Shown here one piece after another: positions 51,541-61,785 of a stretch of 64,000 bases of DNA. The notes beneath the pieces are model-generated. The model saw only the letters and a program-made list of their open reading frames with translations. It ran no database searches and was not told where the DNA came from. The number at the start of each line of letters is the position of its first letter. The first letter of the stretch is position 1. The stretch is from Trichomonas vaginalis G3. Taxonomy: Eukaryota > Parabasalia > Trichomonadida > Trichomonadidae. The DNA lies in NCBI RefSeq assembly GCF_026262505.1, contig NC_067205.1:12648001-12712000 (forward strand). The letters are read 5' to 3'. A program made the translations under genes and the position numbers.

Positions 51541-52395
51541 ATGCTTTTTCTTTTTGCAAAAAGATCAATTGCTCTTTTCCATTATAACCAGAACCAGTTA
51601 ATTTTGCAGCCATCAGACAATATTAATGTAAAATTTAGTGGTATTCGATCGAAAAAATTTCCTTTCCAATATAATTTGAATTTTGGCAACGCAATATGCC
51701 AAAGTAATACATCGAATAGTATTAGGTCGTCATTTGGACAAAATATTCTCGGTGATTTCAGAACTAAAACCATAGAAAACATTAATTTTTTAGAAGATCA
51801 AGAATTTTCTTGCAGATGCTTCCATACTTTATCAGAAGAACAAGCTGAAATACTCAATTACCTATCCGAAAACGATTATCTTCTTTATTTTCAGTTGAAA
51901 AATTTCAAAATGAAACAAGGATTTCATATTTCTGAAGGAAGATACTTCCTTACTAAATACAAATTTGATATACAATACGCAACGGAAGTGAAATCAAATG
52001 TAGTTCATTATAAAATCATTGATATTGTTCCAAGTCAAGAAATTGGACACCAAACTTCTTATAGTGATAATGTATGCACAGAATTACAAACACCTCCCAT
52101 TATCAAAGAAGGAACAAATGTTAGTTTAACTTATCAATTCACTTTTACAGAAACAAAGCTTTATCCACCTTCAACAATGCAGCCAACATTCGCATTATCA
52201 TCCCTTAAGTTACAATTACTTATTAATATTGCAATTTTAGCATTTTTGTTATATTTCACACCAAAGTACTCAAATTCATTTGGTCCATTAGAAGAACAAA
52301 CAGACGATAGTGTTTGGTATTATTTACGTGGTGATTTGTTCAGAATGCCACAAAATATTTCGATTTTATGCACATTTTGCGGGATTCACAATTAA
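51541..52395 (+). CDS. Truncated nonaspanin (TM9SF/EMP70), open frame
   Basis: 284 codons from the ATG at 51,541. Nonaspanins are nine-span Golgi/endosome proteins that sort membrane cargo. Seen here: a short hydrophobic start, a luminal domain with NFGNAICQSN and NILGDFRTKTIENI boxes, a C-rich LEDQEFSCRCFH, a TYQFTFTETKLYPPSTM segment like the family's TYSVxW box, a first membrane span (residues ~220-240, LLINIAILAFLLYF) and VWYYLRGDLFRMPQN, equivalent to the GDVFRPP box. It stops after CGIHN, lacking the other eight spans (family about 600 residues). So it is a 3'-truncated paralogue, possibly a pseudogene. Confidence 0.75.
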   Translation: MLFLFAKRSIALFHYNQNQLILQPSDNINVKFSGIRSKKFPFQYNLNFGNAICQSNTSNSIRSSFGQNILGDFRTKTIENINFLEDQEFSCRCFHTLSEEQAEILNYLSENDYLLYFQLKNFKMKQGFHISEGRYFLTKYKFDIQYATEVKSNVVHYKIIDIVPSQEIGHQTSYSDNVCTELQTPPIIKEGTNVSLTYQFTFTETKLYPPSTMQPTFALSSLKLQLLINIAILAFLLYFTPKYSNSFGPLEEQTDDSVWYYLRGDLFRMPQNISILCTFCGIHN

Positions 52396-52419
52396 TGGCG
52401 TTTTTTGACAGTTTATGAA

Positions 52420-53403
52420 ATGGCACTGAAATTTCTCTTTCTTACTGATGATAAGAATAATTTCGATATAAAATACAATAATGAAAAATTTACTAGGTAT
52501 ACCGAGGAGTTTTCTACAAATTTTGTTGTTGATGGTTACGAAAAATACATTTTAGGAAAGGAAAATGGAAAAACAACATTCAAGAATTGATATTTCGAAA
52601 CAATATTTCCTAATGAAACTTATCCTTATACTGCTTATTTAGTAAAAAACGAAGACCGTCAAAATCACAAAATTGATATTTACACTGAATTTTGTTTAAA
52701 TGTTGATCGTGCAGTCACCTATAACATTGAAGGCGATAACGGTATCAAGATTGAACTTAACAAAAAAGGTGATATTACATTTTTATATAGAGACAAACAA
52801 GTTAAAAATGTCTCTACTTATTGGTATGGATCTTATAATTCAAATTATAGATATTGGTATACAGAAGGATCCACTCAGAAAATATATAGATTTGGGGAGT
52901 ATCATTATAATTATCATTACACACCATTTATAGATGTCTCGGGAAGATTTACATATACATGGAAAGATATTACTATCACACCAAGTGAAACTATTATATT
53001 CAATATTTTAATTTCTCTCTATTCTGTAGAAATTCTCCACCCTCCTGTTATTACTAATATTTCAATTCCAAACATTTTCAATACAGGATCTAAAATATTT
53101 AATGTTGCTATGAATGTTACAGATGTTGATAAAAATTCAAATTATTCAATCTTTTATTGCTTTGATAATTGTGTTTCAAAAAATGAAACAAAAGCATATC
53201 AATCAAATGGTTGGATAACAGAAAAGATAGTGATCCCATTTAACGAAGGAAATCATTCAATATCAATCTGGGCTAGAGATTATACAGGTCTTTCTTCTCA
53301 AGTATTTACAGGAAACTTCATTGTGGTAAACAATTCTCAAACGAAAGATTGGGGTAACTTGAATCTGCATAAATCAATGCTTAGAGTTAAACGCAGAAAG
53401 TAA
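52420..53403 (+). pseudogene. Ig/cadherin-like surface protein remnant, one in-frame TGA (copy 3)
   Basis: From ATG at 52,420 (MALKFLFLTDD) the frame is open to 53,403 except for a single TGA at 52,588-52,590. After it come LVKNEDRQNHKIDIYTEFCL, a Tyr-rich stretch (YWYGSYNSNYRYWYTEG), then an Ig-fold-like domain with PPVITNISIPN at its start and SISIWARDYTGLSSQ near its end. Basic tail, no membrane span. Trichomonas surface proteins often carry such domains in tandem, so this looks like a fragment of a larger gene. It lies only 25 bp after the nonaspanin stop. Confidence 0.5.
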
Positions 53404-53933
53404 TTTTGATACGTTGCATTTTTATTGAGCTCCTTTATCAATAAAATTTCCAGACATGAATATGAACATTATTACAGATTGTCGTCCCAATATATAAAGT
53501 AAACACTGTTTTAATTCTCAATTTGAATTCGTCTCCAGTATCATCAGCACATACTCTCTTCTCAAAGCTCAAATCGAAATTTTAATTATTGAATTCAGAA
53601 ATATAAAGATATGAAATTTACATAAATGGGATCTTCTATTTTTGATTCTGATAAAAATCCCAACATTATGCATTTTTTTCTCATTGATTCAAATATTCAA
53701 AATAGCTAGCACTATATGCATATTTGTTTCATATATTATAAATTGTTTATTTTTTCATATTTTTCAAAAAAATTTTAAATGCCAACTAAAATATCGAAAT
53801 AAATTACTAAAATAAATTTGTAAAATGGTGATTACTTATGGGAAAGCAAGCTGTTTCAAAATATATTTGCCGATTTTTTTTTGATAAATTTTGACATGCG
53901 AAATTCTAAAAAAAATATTTGCATTGATGCTTG
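53404..53933. other. Spacer before full BspA gene (copy 3)
   Basis: About 530 bp, AT-rich, no gene seen; matches copy 1. Confidence 0.5.
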
Positions 53934-56096
53934 ATGAATATGCTCTTTTTGGCAGTTATTTACAAGGATATTGATCCAAGCTGCTATTCAGCCGATGGTA
54001 AAAACCTTACTAGTGTTAACGATACTTCTTCATATCTTAGAATTTCAGCAAAATGTGAAATAGTAGAATATAGTTGTTTCTATGGACTAAAGTCGTTAAT
54101 TTCATTTACTTTTGAAGAAAAACCTAATTTAACATTAATTGGTCCAAATGGTTTTGGTTTTTGCGATCACCTTACAAAAATTGATTTATCTTTTTGTCAT
54201 AAATTGAAAATCATATCAGCATATGCGTTTTATTTTTGTGATGCAGTTGAAGAGATTCTTTTACCAGAAGGACTTTTAGAAATTCATGGAATTGCTTTTG
54301 GATTTATTGATAAAGTAAAGTGTATAACAATTCCAGCTTCTGTGAAAATAATTCAAGATTCTGCATTTAGTGAATTCACTAGTCTTCAAAGTATTACATT
54401 CGCAGAAGGTTCAGAATTAACTTATTTAGATAACATTTTTAGCGGTTCTTTTTTAATAACTTCATTTGAAATTCCGGAAAATGTTGCAAAAGTCAACGGA
54501 AATGTTTTCTTTGGTACAGCGGTTAAAAATATTTCAATTCATCATAAAAACAAATATTTAATTCTCGTGGATGATACTATTTATTCTTCAAACAAAAGTA
54601 TTTTATTTTGCTCATTTAAATATTCATCTGGAGAATATGAAATTCCAAATGATGTTATAACTTTAGGAGAAAGATGTTTTTATGGGTTAACCCTGAATAA
54701 TATAATAATCCCAGAAAACGTGAAAAGAATCGAAGAATATGCTTTTGCACTTTGTTACGATTTAAATTCTGTAACAATTAAAGGAATTTTAGAATATATT
54801 GGCGATAAAATTTTTTATGATTGCTTTAATATGGAAACTATTTATTTCCCATTTTCAACAATGATAGTTAATGCTGAATTGTTTTGTCCATTGCATTCTT
54901 CAAATTTACGAATGATATTTACTAACAAAACATTATTTTCTAATGATGCAATTGGAAAAGAAACGAAAGTTTCAATATCATATCTGGATGAATCAGATCT
55001 TTTTATTTTTAAAAATTCATTGATTATGAATTCAATTCAAACATTGGTTTATGAATTTTGGGGATACAATTACACAACAATTACTATTCCTAACTCAGTA
55101 ACAACAATAAAAGAAAGAGCTTTTGAAAGCTCTTCACTTAATAATATACATGTTGAAAAGGATTCTAGTCTATCTGTAATAGAGAATCTTGCCTTCAACA
55201 ATTGTTCAAATTTAGAATCCTTTGATTTAACAAATTTGCCCTTAAGTTCCATTGGATTTTCTGCATTCAAAGGATGTTCGAAATTGACTCATATCAGATT
55301 TTGGTTATCTAAATTGATTTTAATGGATAATGCATTTGAAAATTGTATAAGTTTAAAGAGTGTTAGTAATATATTTAATATTCCTGAAAGATGTTTTGCT
55401 GGATGCATTAATTTGAGGGAAATTTCTTTTTGTGAAAATACAGAGATCATTGGAATTCGAGCATTTGAAAATTGCTATTCCTTAGAAACAATAACAATTC
55501 CAGCATCGGTTCAAATAATATCAGAGTATTCATTCCTTAATTGTAGAAAACTTAAATCAATCACATTCAGTTCAATAAATAGTTTGTCTTTTATTGCAGT
55601 CAACTCTATCTCTGTTTGTGATTCTCTTACAAATATAAGTAACTTTGAATCAGATAAATACAAATCAATTGATAATACACTTTACAGAAAGAATGAATCA
55701 GGAGAATATCTAATTTATCATTTGAGTAATTCTATTAATGATATGCTTACTGTCAATTGTGATACTATTTGTAGTTATTCGTTTAATCACAGCAACAACA
55801 TTCAGAAAATTAAAATAGTTAGTGTTTATTTGATTGAAGAATTTTCATTCAATAATTGCATCAACCTTAAATATATAAATTTCCCTCTTTCAGTTCAAAC
55901 AGTTCAACCTATCGCATTCAATGAATGCAGATCCATTAAATGTCCACTTATTATTGAAAATCAATCAAGCACTTACATTAAAATGCTTGTTGATTCTGGT
56001 ATTCCTCAATCAATAATTACTTCATGTAAAAATTCTCGTAGTCCTAATATAGATAAACTACTTTTAGATAATTTCAGGAAAGCCAGAAGACATTAA
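53934..56096 (+). CDS. BspA-like leucine-rich-repeat protein, full length
   Basis: 720 codons from ATG at 53,934 (the longer frame starts at TTG). More than a dozen LRR_5/TpLRR repeats of the form IxIPxSVxxIxxxAFxxCxxLxxI, for example ITIPNSVTTIKERAFESSS and ITIPASVQIISEYSFLNC. No signal peptide or membrane span is obvious and the C-terminus is short and basic (KARRH). The family, named after the Bacteroides/Tannerella BspA adhesin, is greatly expanded in Trichomonas and is thought to bind host cells or matrix. This is the only complete copy; its codon 305 is the junction point for the tandem array. One residue differs from copies 1 and 2 (Ala for Thr near residue 186). Confidence 0.9.
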   Translation: MNMLFLAVIYKDIDPSCYSADGKNLTSVNDTSSYLRISAKCEIVEYSCFYGLKSLISFTFEEKPNLTLIGPNGFGFCDHLTKIDLSFCHKLKIISAYAFYFCDAVEEILLPEGLLEIHGIAFGFIDKVKCITIPASVKIIQDSAFSEFTSLQSITFAEGSELTYLDNIFSGSFLITSFEIPENVAKVNGNVFFGTAVKNISIHHKNKYLILVDDTIYSSNKSILFCSFKYSSGEYEIPNDVITLGERCFYGLTLNNIIIPENVKRIEEYAFALCYDLNSVTIKGILEYIGDKIFYDCFNMETIYFPFSTMIVNAELFCPLHSSNLRMIFTNKTLFSNDAIGKETKVSISYLDESDLFIFKNSLIMNSIQTLVYEFWGYNYTTITIPNSVTTIKERAFESSSLNNIHVEKDSSLSVIENLAFNNCSNLESFDLTNLPLSSIGFSAFKGCSKLTHIRFWLSKLILMDNAFENCISLKSVSNIFNIPERCFAGCINLREISFCENTEIIGIRAFENCYSLETITIPASVQIISEYSFLNCRKLKSITFSSINSLSFIAVNSISVCDSLTNISNFESDKYKSIDNTLYRKNESGEYLIYHLSNSINDMLTVNCDTICSYSFNHSNNIQKIKIVSVYLIEEFSFNNCINLKYINFPLSVQTVQPIAFNECRSIKCPLIIENQSSTYIKMLVDSGIPQSIITSCKNSRSPNIDKLLLDNFRKARRH

Positions 56097-56329
56097 ATTT
56101 AATAAGTATTTTCCACAAATTCTAATTTTCAGTTATGTTATACTTTGTTATTATGTAATGAAATTAAGTTTTACATAATAGTACAAGAGATTAAAGTTCT
56201 AACATTTGGATACATTTTATATTTAATCTCTTAATTGAGCCGTTACTCCATGTAAATTAGATTTAGATCGAAAAAAAGAGCCAAAATTAATATATATTAA
56301 ATGAGCTAAAACATTATTAAATATATAGT

Positions 56330-57346
56330 TTATTCACTGATGAACTCAAAAATGAATAAGAATAGAGATATATGATAAACATTTGTTATGCAAGAACACT
56401 CATTTAAATCACTCAATATAGTAATTCGGGCAAATCCATTTCCTACATGTCCAAGTTCTTCAAATCCATCAACTACATTTAGTGCAGGCATGTCAGAATT
56501 TCCTTGAATAGTTTGAGTGTTTTTGAAGGATAATCCAGAAGGGTGAATGTTGGTTTCTAAAGCTCTTCCTCGATCATCCATCGCAATACAGCCTAGATGA
56601 CCACTAATAAAGGAACTTCCACCGCCTCCCCCTGAAGTATATTGATCAGGATAAGAAACTTTTCCTCCAAATCCGCCGTAGTACCCTCCTCCACCGCTCC
56701 CACCTGTTGACTCGCCATCTTCTCCATTTCCTCCTTGGTAAACTTGGTTGCCAGTCGTTTGTGTGGCACCTGAGACAGGGGGAAGAGGCGAACCGGATAC
56801 AACAGCTCCATTCGTCCCGTTGATTCCACCGCCGTGGCCACCAAGGCCAGCACGTATAAATGATCCGCTACTTCCACCACCAGCCGCCACCATAATTCGA
56901 TCATAAATGGTAGGGCTGTATGTGGAAGTTTTTCGAAATCTCATATCAGTGGATCCTCCGGATCCAGCAGATGGGCCATCACCTTTGTTAGTATCAAACC
57001 CTCCAGGAGCTCCACCATTGAATCCTGCAGTTCCAACAGCAGACGAACCTGCAGTAGTGTTACCTCCTTTAGTACCGACAAAAAAAGTAAAATATGTTTT
57101 TTGTCTCAACTCAATCTCACCTCGAGTATAGCCGCCTTTACCACCGGGATAATTATATCCACTACCAATTGTGTTCCCAGCACTCGCTCCCCAAAGCTCA
57201 ATTCGATATTTTCCCTTTTGAAATTTTGTTTTATAAATTCCATTATTAACACCATTGAATATATAGCAATTAAATACCTTATCATGCTTGGCAATATAGT
57301 ATTCTTCATTACCAGGAGAAGTATAATATTCGCATGCGTTTATCAT
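56330..57346 (-). CDS. Glycine-rich (ALK-like, PF12810-type) protein
   Basis: 338 codons from ATG at 57,346. The N-terminal ~45 residues hold KVFNCYIFNG, then the domain starts at KGKYRIELWGASAG. It continues with GGKGGYTRGEIELRQKTYF, FFVGTKGG, several poly-Gly turns (SGGGGYYGGFGG, SGGGGGSSF) and closes with GNGFARITIL, the standard order of the Gly_rich domain of ALK-type receptors, abundant in Trichomonas. The last ~35 residues are hydrophobic (ISLFLFIFEF) but no clear span follows. No signal peptide is obvious. GC content is locally high because of Gly codons. Possible surface or secreted protein; ligand unknown. Confidence 0.75.
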   Translation of the reverse strand: MINACEYYTSPGNEEYYIAKHDKVFNCYIFNGVNNGIYKTKFQKGKYRIELWGASAGNTIGSGYNYPGGKGGYTRGEIELRQKTYFTFFVGTKGGNTTAGSSAVGTAGFNGGAPGGFDTNKGDGPSAGSGGSTDMRFRKTSTYSPTIYDRIMVAAGGGSSGSFIRAGLGGHGGGINGTNGAVVSGSPLPPVSGATQTTGNQVYQGGNGEDGESTGGSGGGGYYGGFGGKVSYPDQYTSGGGGGSSFISGHLGCIAMDDRGRALETNIHPSGLSFKNTQTIQGNSDMPALNVVDGFEELGHVGNGFARITILSDLNECSCITNVYHISLFLFIFEFISE

Positions 57347-57615
57347 GAATCAAATTGATTAATCTAATCATTGATGAAATGGCTCTCAGGAATGAAAGGC
57401 TGATACAAGCAACTCCATAATAGAAAGAAATCAAATGGTTTCAATGATAACGTTCTTAACTCTAGATCTAAAGTTTTGAGTAAAGAGTTCATCATTATGT
57501 ATGAGTTCCTTGATATGGTAATGGGAAAAGGTATTGAAGTTTGTGATAATTTTATTGTATTTGTTATGAATATTGTCTTTCTAAAATTTGATTTTTAAAA
57601 AAGTGACGTGTAAAA
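57347..57615. promoter_or_regulatory. Divergent intergenic region
   Basis: 269 bp between two divergent starts (57,346 minus and 57,616 plus), so it must hold both promoters. No good Inr is visible on the plus side; on the minus side a TCA overlaps the start codon. Confidence 0.35.
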
Positions 57616-58344
57616 ATGGATGTTTTTAATCTTCTTTTAATTCTATTAATAATAGTATTTTCTATTATGTTAATACAGACACAGTTCATGGAAGATCTCA
57701 GATATGAGATTAGGAAGTTTTTCAGGCGTCCTTCAACTCCAAAAGTTGCAATCCAGAAATCTAAGTCCACAGTTTCATTAGAACGTCAAGTATCAGATGA
57801 TGAAGAAACTTCAACATATGTTCCAACATATAAATCAAATTCTTTCGCACCATCTACATTTACAAAAGTTTTACGCTCACCAAGGACAAATAATCAAAAA
57901 CCAAGTCATTATATTCCACCTTCATTCATGACAGAACCATCTTTTGTTAAAAATCAAAGGCTTGCGTTTTCACAATCAAAATCAGAACAAAAATCTACGA
58001 AATATGCTCCTGCAGCTGAAGTAAATACAGCAGCAAATCAATACTGGAGCAAAATATCGCCTGCTTCCAAGCTCCGTTTAATTGAAGAAGCCACAATTCC
58101 AACAGTTTTACATGCTACAGTCAAAGAGACAGAAAAATCATCTGGTACTGCGGGCACATCAGATAGTGGTAGTTCTGCGGCTGCTGCACCTGCAAAACCA
58201 GGAGGTTTGTCTCTTGGAGGCGGAAAGATGAATTTCTCACTTCCATCAAAGCCAAAGAACGATGACAGCAGCTCCACAGGAAATACCCTTGGTGGTGGGC
58301 TCGGTGCAATGCCAAAGATTCAATTAAAATTAGGCAAGAAATAA
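57616..58344 (+). CDS. Single-pass membrane protein with disordered tail
   Basis: 242 codons from ATG at 57,616. Residues ~3-21 (VFNLLLILLIIVFSIMLIQT) form an N-terminal span or signal anchor, followed by a basic segment (RYEIRKFFRRPSTPK) that predicts the tail is cytosolic. The remainder is low complexity: Ser/Thr/Pro/Lys-rich, then Gly-rich (GGLSLGGGKMNFSLPSKPK, NTLGGGLGAMPKIQLKLGKK). The repeats of GGLSLGGG and NFSLPSKPK recall nucleoporin-like or adaptor tails, but no family is recognised. It could tether a complex to a membrane. Confidence 0.65.
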   Translation: MDVFNLLLILLIIVFSIMLIQTQFMEDLRYEIRKFFRRPSTPKVAIQKSKSTVSLERQVSDDEETSTYVPTYKSNSFAPSTFTKVLRSPRTNNQKPSHYIPPSFMTEPSFVKNQRLAFSQSKSEQKSTKYAPAAEVNTAANQYWSKISPASKLRLIEEATIPTVLHATVKETEKSSGTAGTSDSGSSAAAAPAKPGGLSLGGGKMNFSLPSKPKNDDSSSTGNTLGGGLGAMPKIQLKLGKK

Positions 58345-58874
58345 ATATAGAGAAAATTTTTATGAATAAAGATGAAATGTTAATAGAAAAATACTTCTTT
58401 TTATCAGTCATTATAAATATATTCTTTTACATTCATTAAAAAAATTATGAAAAAATATTCCAGACAATTTAATATATTAAGCAATGTATTGGTTTCTTTT
58501 GACAATACTGATACTTTTGAAGAATGTTTTGTTCAGTTTTAAATAACATATTGAGATATTCAAATATCGAATTAAAAAAGATAAATGATATCATGCAAAA
58601 TTGAATTACTCATAATAGTGACTTAAAATGCCAATATAGAAATAGATTTTGAACAAATAAATATGAATTATTCTTTCTTATTCAATGGTTTTAAGAGCCA
58701 GGAAATGATAATATGATTGTAGTATGTGTTTAAATGATGAATCAACAATGATAACATTCAGAATAGATGAAATCTTTATAAATAAAGAAAATTTTTTTAA
58801 TTTATTAGATAAAAAATCATTGTTTGTAGTTCTAAATGACATCTTTATTAATATACAACATGTAAACAAGAAAA
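58345..58874. other. Intergenic region between convergent genes
   Basis: 530 bp, AT-rich, no gene or repeat of note; must hold two 3' ends. Confidence 0.6.
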
Positions 58875-59984
58875 TTAAGCATTTTTAGACTTTTGGATAC
58901 AAGAATTCTTTGTTTCAGCGGTAATTTCGTCAATTTCAGTATCAATTTCATCCCAGTTTGGTTTTTCATCCATTGCTGGCATTTCTGGTGTTTCTGTCTC
59001 AGGATCTGCATTAAATTCGAAAAATTCGTTGAGATCCGACTTATGTTGGAACTCATGACTCATTACAGAGTTCATAGTAGTAAAATCACCTTCTTTGAAT
59101 CTAAGAGCTGTAACTAAACAATCTAAAGGCGATGTATTGGGTTTCTGCTGAGTATTTGTAACAGGAGCCTTGTTGATCTCATTAGACTCCATTGCCCAGT
59201 CAGTTATGCCTTTTTCAAGCTGATCGGCGAGTCTTTTCTGTATTTCGGCATTTAAAATGGTTGTTGGAGGCATTTGAGGCTGATTGAAAGTCCTAAATTC
59301 AAAAGCAATGTGTGATGCACCGATTTGCTTAAAAGCAATGCTGTTTGTAAAGCATTTAGGACATAAAACGATACCTGGGTATTTTTTAGAAAGGAAATGA
59401 CCATCAGAGCACTCAGATTTGCAAAGAGTGCATGGCATTGTCAAATGATGAGTCTGTATGTTGTTTTGTTGGAAAATTAATCTTTGATCGAAAATTAATG
59501 AATATTCATCAGATAGCGTCTTTCCATCAGGTGTAACATCTGATTCTCCTTGAAGAGAGTTCTCGAAATTGATCAATCCCCATAAAGCTAAGAACCTATG
59601 AATTCGTTTAATTAAAGGAAAGTTTCCACCGTGAATATGACAAACGGTTGTGACTCTGAGTGGTTGTGTGGGGAATAAACGGAAGAGTTTAACGCATAAG
59701 TTGCGAATATTTTTATATTCTTCTTGATTTTCGTATTCTTTCAGCTCAGGAAACTCTAATTTTTCAATTTCATGGATTTTATCGAAATCGAACCATCTAG
59801 AATGTGCTGGAATTACAAATGGCCAGAAACTTTTTCCTTTTGGATGCGCAGAACGTGGATAAACTGACGGTTTAAGCGTGGTTTGGCATACTCGTGACCT
59901 TTTTGTGCTCATTGATTCGAGCAAAGTGTCCGGTTTCAGTCTCTTGAACCAAGGTTTCTCGATTTGCTCGAAGGGATGAGTCAT
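58875..59984 (-). CDS. SWIRM-domain protein, SWI3/RSC8/SMARCC-like
   Basis: 369 codons from ATG at 59,984. Residues ~50-145 match the SWIRM domain of SWI3/RSC8/BAF155: FVIPAHSRWFDFDKIHEIEK, FPEL, YKNIRNLCVKLFRLFP and a closing HRFLALWGLINF. A ZZ-like zinc site follows at ~185-215 (PCTLCKSECSD then VLCPKCF), as in RSC8. In yeast and animals this protein is a scaffold of SWI/SNF chromatin remodellers. The SANT domain and leucine-zipper end usual in the family are not visible; the C-terminal 130 residues are acidic and low complexity. The protein is therefore a short divergent member; nuclear location inferred. Confidence 0.8.
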   Translation of the reverse strand: MTHPFEQIEKPWFKRLKPDTLLESMSTKRSRVCQTTLKPSVYPRSAHPKGKSFWPFVIPAHSRWFDFDKIHEIEKLEFPELKEYENQEEYKNIRNLCVKLFRLFPTQPLRVTTVCHIHGGNFPLIKRIHRFLALWGLINFENSLQGESDVTPDGKTLSDEYSLIFDQRLIFQQNNIQTHHLTMPCTLCKSECSDGHFLSKKYPGIVLCPKCFTNSIAFKQIGASHIAFEFRTFNQPQMPPTTILNAEIQKRLADQLEKGITDWAMESNEINKAPVTNTQQKPNTSPLDCLVTALRFKEGDFTTMNSVMSHEFQHKSDLNEFFEFNADPETETPEMPAMDEKPNWDEIDTEIDEITAETKNSCIQKSKNA

Positions 59985-60606
59985 TTACAAAGTTTACAAA
60001 AATTTACAATATTTTACAAATCAACAATCTATGTCATGATTAAAGAACCATCCATTTATTAGACAAAATATTAAATTAATTCCAGTTACAAATTTTTATC
60101 AGAACCAGTCATGTATTATTTTTGACACTTTACAAATTATTTTTGACGCTTTACATGCCCCTCCCTGAGTTCGAAAATTATTTGGTCGAGTCCCCAAATG
60201 TCCCCCACGCGACATCCTTAAGAAAAAAGTAAAAGGGAAAAGGAGGAAAAGAAAGAAAAAGGAAAAATATAGGTCATATTACATATTGGATGACTTTAAC
60301 TTTGTGTTGTTCATGATCGGAGGTTGCGACGCGCCTGAATGGCTAGAACTGCCGCCGAAGGCCCGATTTTTTTACAAGATTATTTTTTTTTCCAAGATCC
60401 TTTCACAGAATTTGGGTTTATCATCCAGAAACGGCCACCACATTCGACCTTCTTATTCTTATAATGTTATTTTATATCTGTGAACTAAATTGAAATTCAT
60501 AATTTTTATCCGACATCTTTGTGATCATTGCATTTTTTTTTCTTCTAATTATTTTAAAGGATGTTTTGTATGGTAAAAGGAAATTTTATGGCTTTTAAAT
60601 TTTTAC
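59985..60606. other. Intergenic region with GC-richer patches
   Basis: About 620 bp. It contains a near-direct repeat (TTTTTGACACTTTACAAATT / TTTTTGACGCTTTACATGCC at about 60,119-60,157), a C-rich patch (CCCCTCCCTGAG, GTCCCCAAATGTCCCCC, to about 60,215), a purine-rich run, then a GC-richer patch (60,325-60,365). A 65-codon frame at 60,286 starts with TTG and lacks coding character. The patches may be remnants of a repeat. Confidence 0.5.
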
Positions 60607-61677
60607 ATGCCGAGGAGGAGGAAGGGTAATCCTAAACAATACTTCCAATTGCGAAGTATCAGCAAATACTACATCGATTCATATAATGCGTTATACCAGC
60701 TCAAAACGGAAAAGGAAGAAGAATTAAACACAATTTACAAAAATGTCATAACAGAATTGATTGATTCAAAGAAACATTCACCCAAAAATATTATGGAGGA
60801 TATTTTAAATATCATTCCGTATAATAATCGCTATGCAAAGTCATATTTATATCTTGCCAAACTCATATCTGATAATTATCATGTCGAAAAGGCCGACAGT
60901 CTCGAGAAGATTTCCAACTTCCTGTTTTATAAAGAATATGGAATTATATTAGACAAATTTTTTGGTTTCAGTGATATCAAAACAGATAATCTTGATATTC
61001 ATACACAAAATACGATCTACAGCGCAATTATGTATAATGACAAAGAAAGATTCATCATATTTACTGGAACAGATGAATTTGATAAAGATCAAAAACTCAA
61101 AAGTTATTTATATCCAGATTCTAAAAAAGGATATTCATTACTTGAATTATGTTGTTATCATGGAGCTGTTGATTGTTTCAAGTTATTAAGAACGAAATTT
61201 AACTCAGAAATAACCAAAAAATGTCTAAAATTTTCATTTTTAGGAGGAAATCCAGAGATCATGAGCGAATGTTTGAAATATCAAAAACCAATTTATAAGT
61301 GCATGGAATATGCAATTATTTCACACAACATTGATTTTGTTACATTCTTGATGAATGAATACAAATTAAAGATCGATTTAAAACACTGTGGAATTTACAA
61401 AAATCTTGATACATTTTTGGTTTATTTTGATAAAACTAATCATATTAATGAATGCTTTATTGAATCGGCGAATTTTTCTATTCCATCTCTTTGTGAATAT
61501 TTCCTATCACATGGTGCATCTGTCAATGCAAAAGATAGTGATAAAGAAACCGCTCTTCATTTTGCATCAATTTATAATTGTAAAGAAACAGTCGAAGTTC
61601 TTCTTTCACATGGTGCAAATATAGATGAAAAAGATGAATTTTCTGAAACATATTGCTTAATATTCTATTTGATTTGA
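60607..61677 (+). pseudogene. DUF3447/ankyrin-repeat protein, 3'-truncated
   Basis: 356 codons from ATG at 60,607. A basic N-terminus (PRRRKGNPKQYF), a helical region (residues ~20-130), a DUF3447-type middle (about 135-290, including GYSLLELCCYHGAVDCFKLL), then ankyrin repeats with LCEYFLSHGASVNAKDSD, KETALHFASIYNCKETVEVL and LSHGANIDEKDE. The last repeat breaks off into ETYCLIFYLI and a stop where family members normally continue for many repeats. Such proteins are a very large Trichomonas family of unknown partners. Probably a truncated gene or pseudogene; a short active product is possible. Confidence 0.75.
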
Positions 61678-61785
61678 AATACATCTATTACTAATTGAAT
61701 TACAATTTTTCCTTTATTAAGATATTGCAAATCTGACAAGACTTTTGACTTATTATAACATTATTTACTGTGAGGCATTTTATAT

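Larger units (their letters stand above)
41337..54848. repeat. 13.5-kb tandem repeat, copy 3
   Basis: Third head-to-tail copy, 13,512 bp. Begins after junction 2 and ends at the ATTTATTTC (54,840-54,848) within the intact BspA gene, so it holds the ancestral right flank. Confidence 0.95.

Noticed and set aside
56593-57131. Extra frames on both strands within the glycine-rich gene
   Set aside because: They are alternative-frame readings of Gly-rich codons.
60286-60483. 65-codon frame
   Set aside because: Starts with TTG, mixed composition, no recognisable domain.
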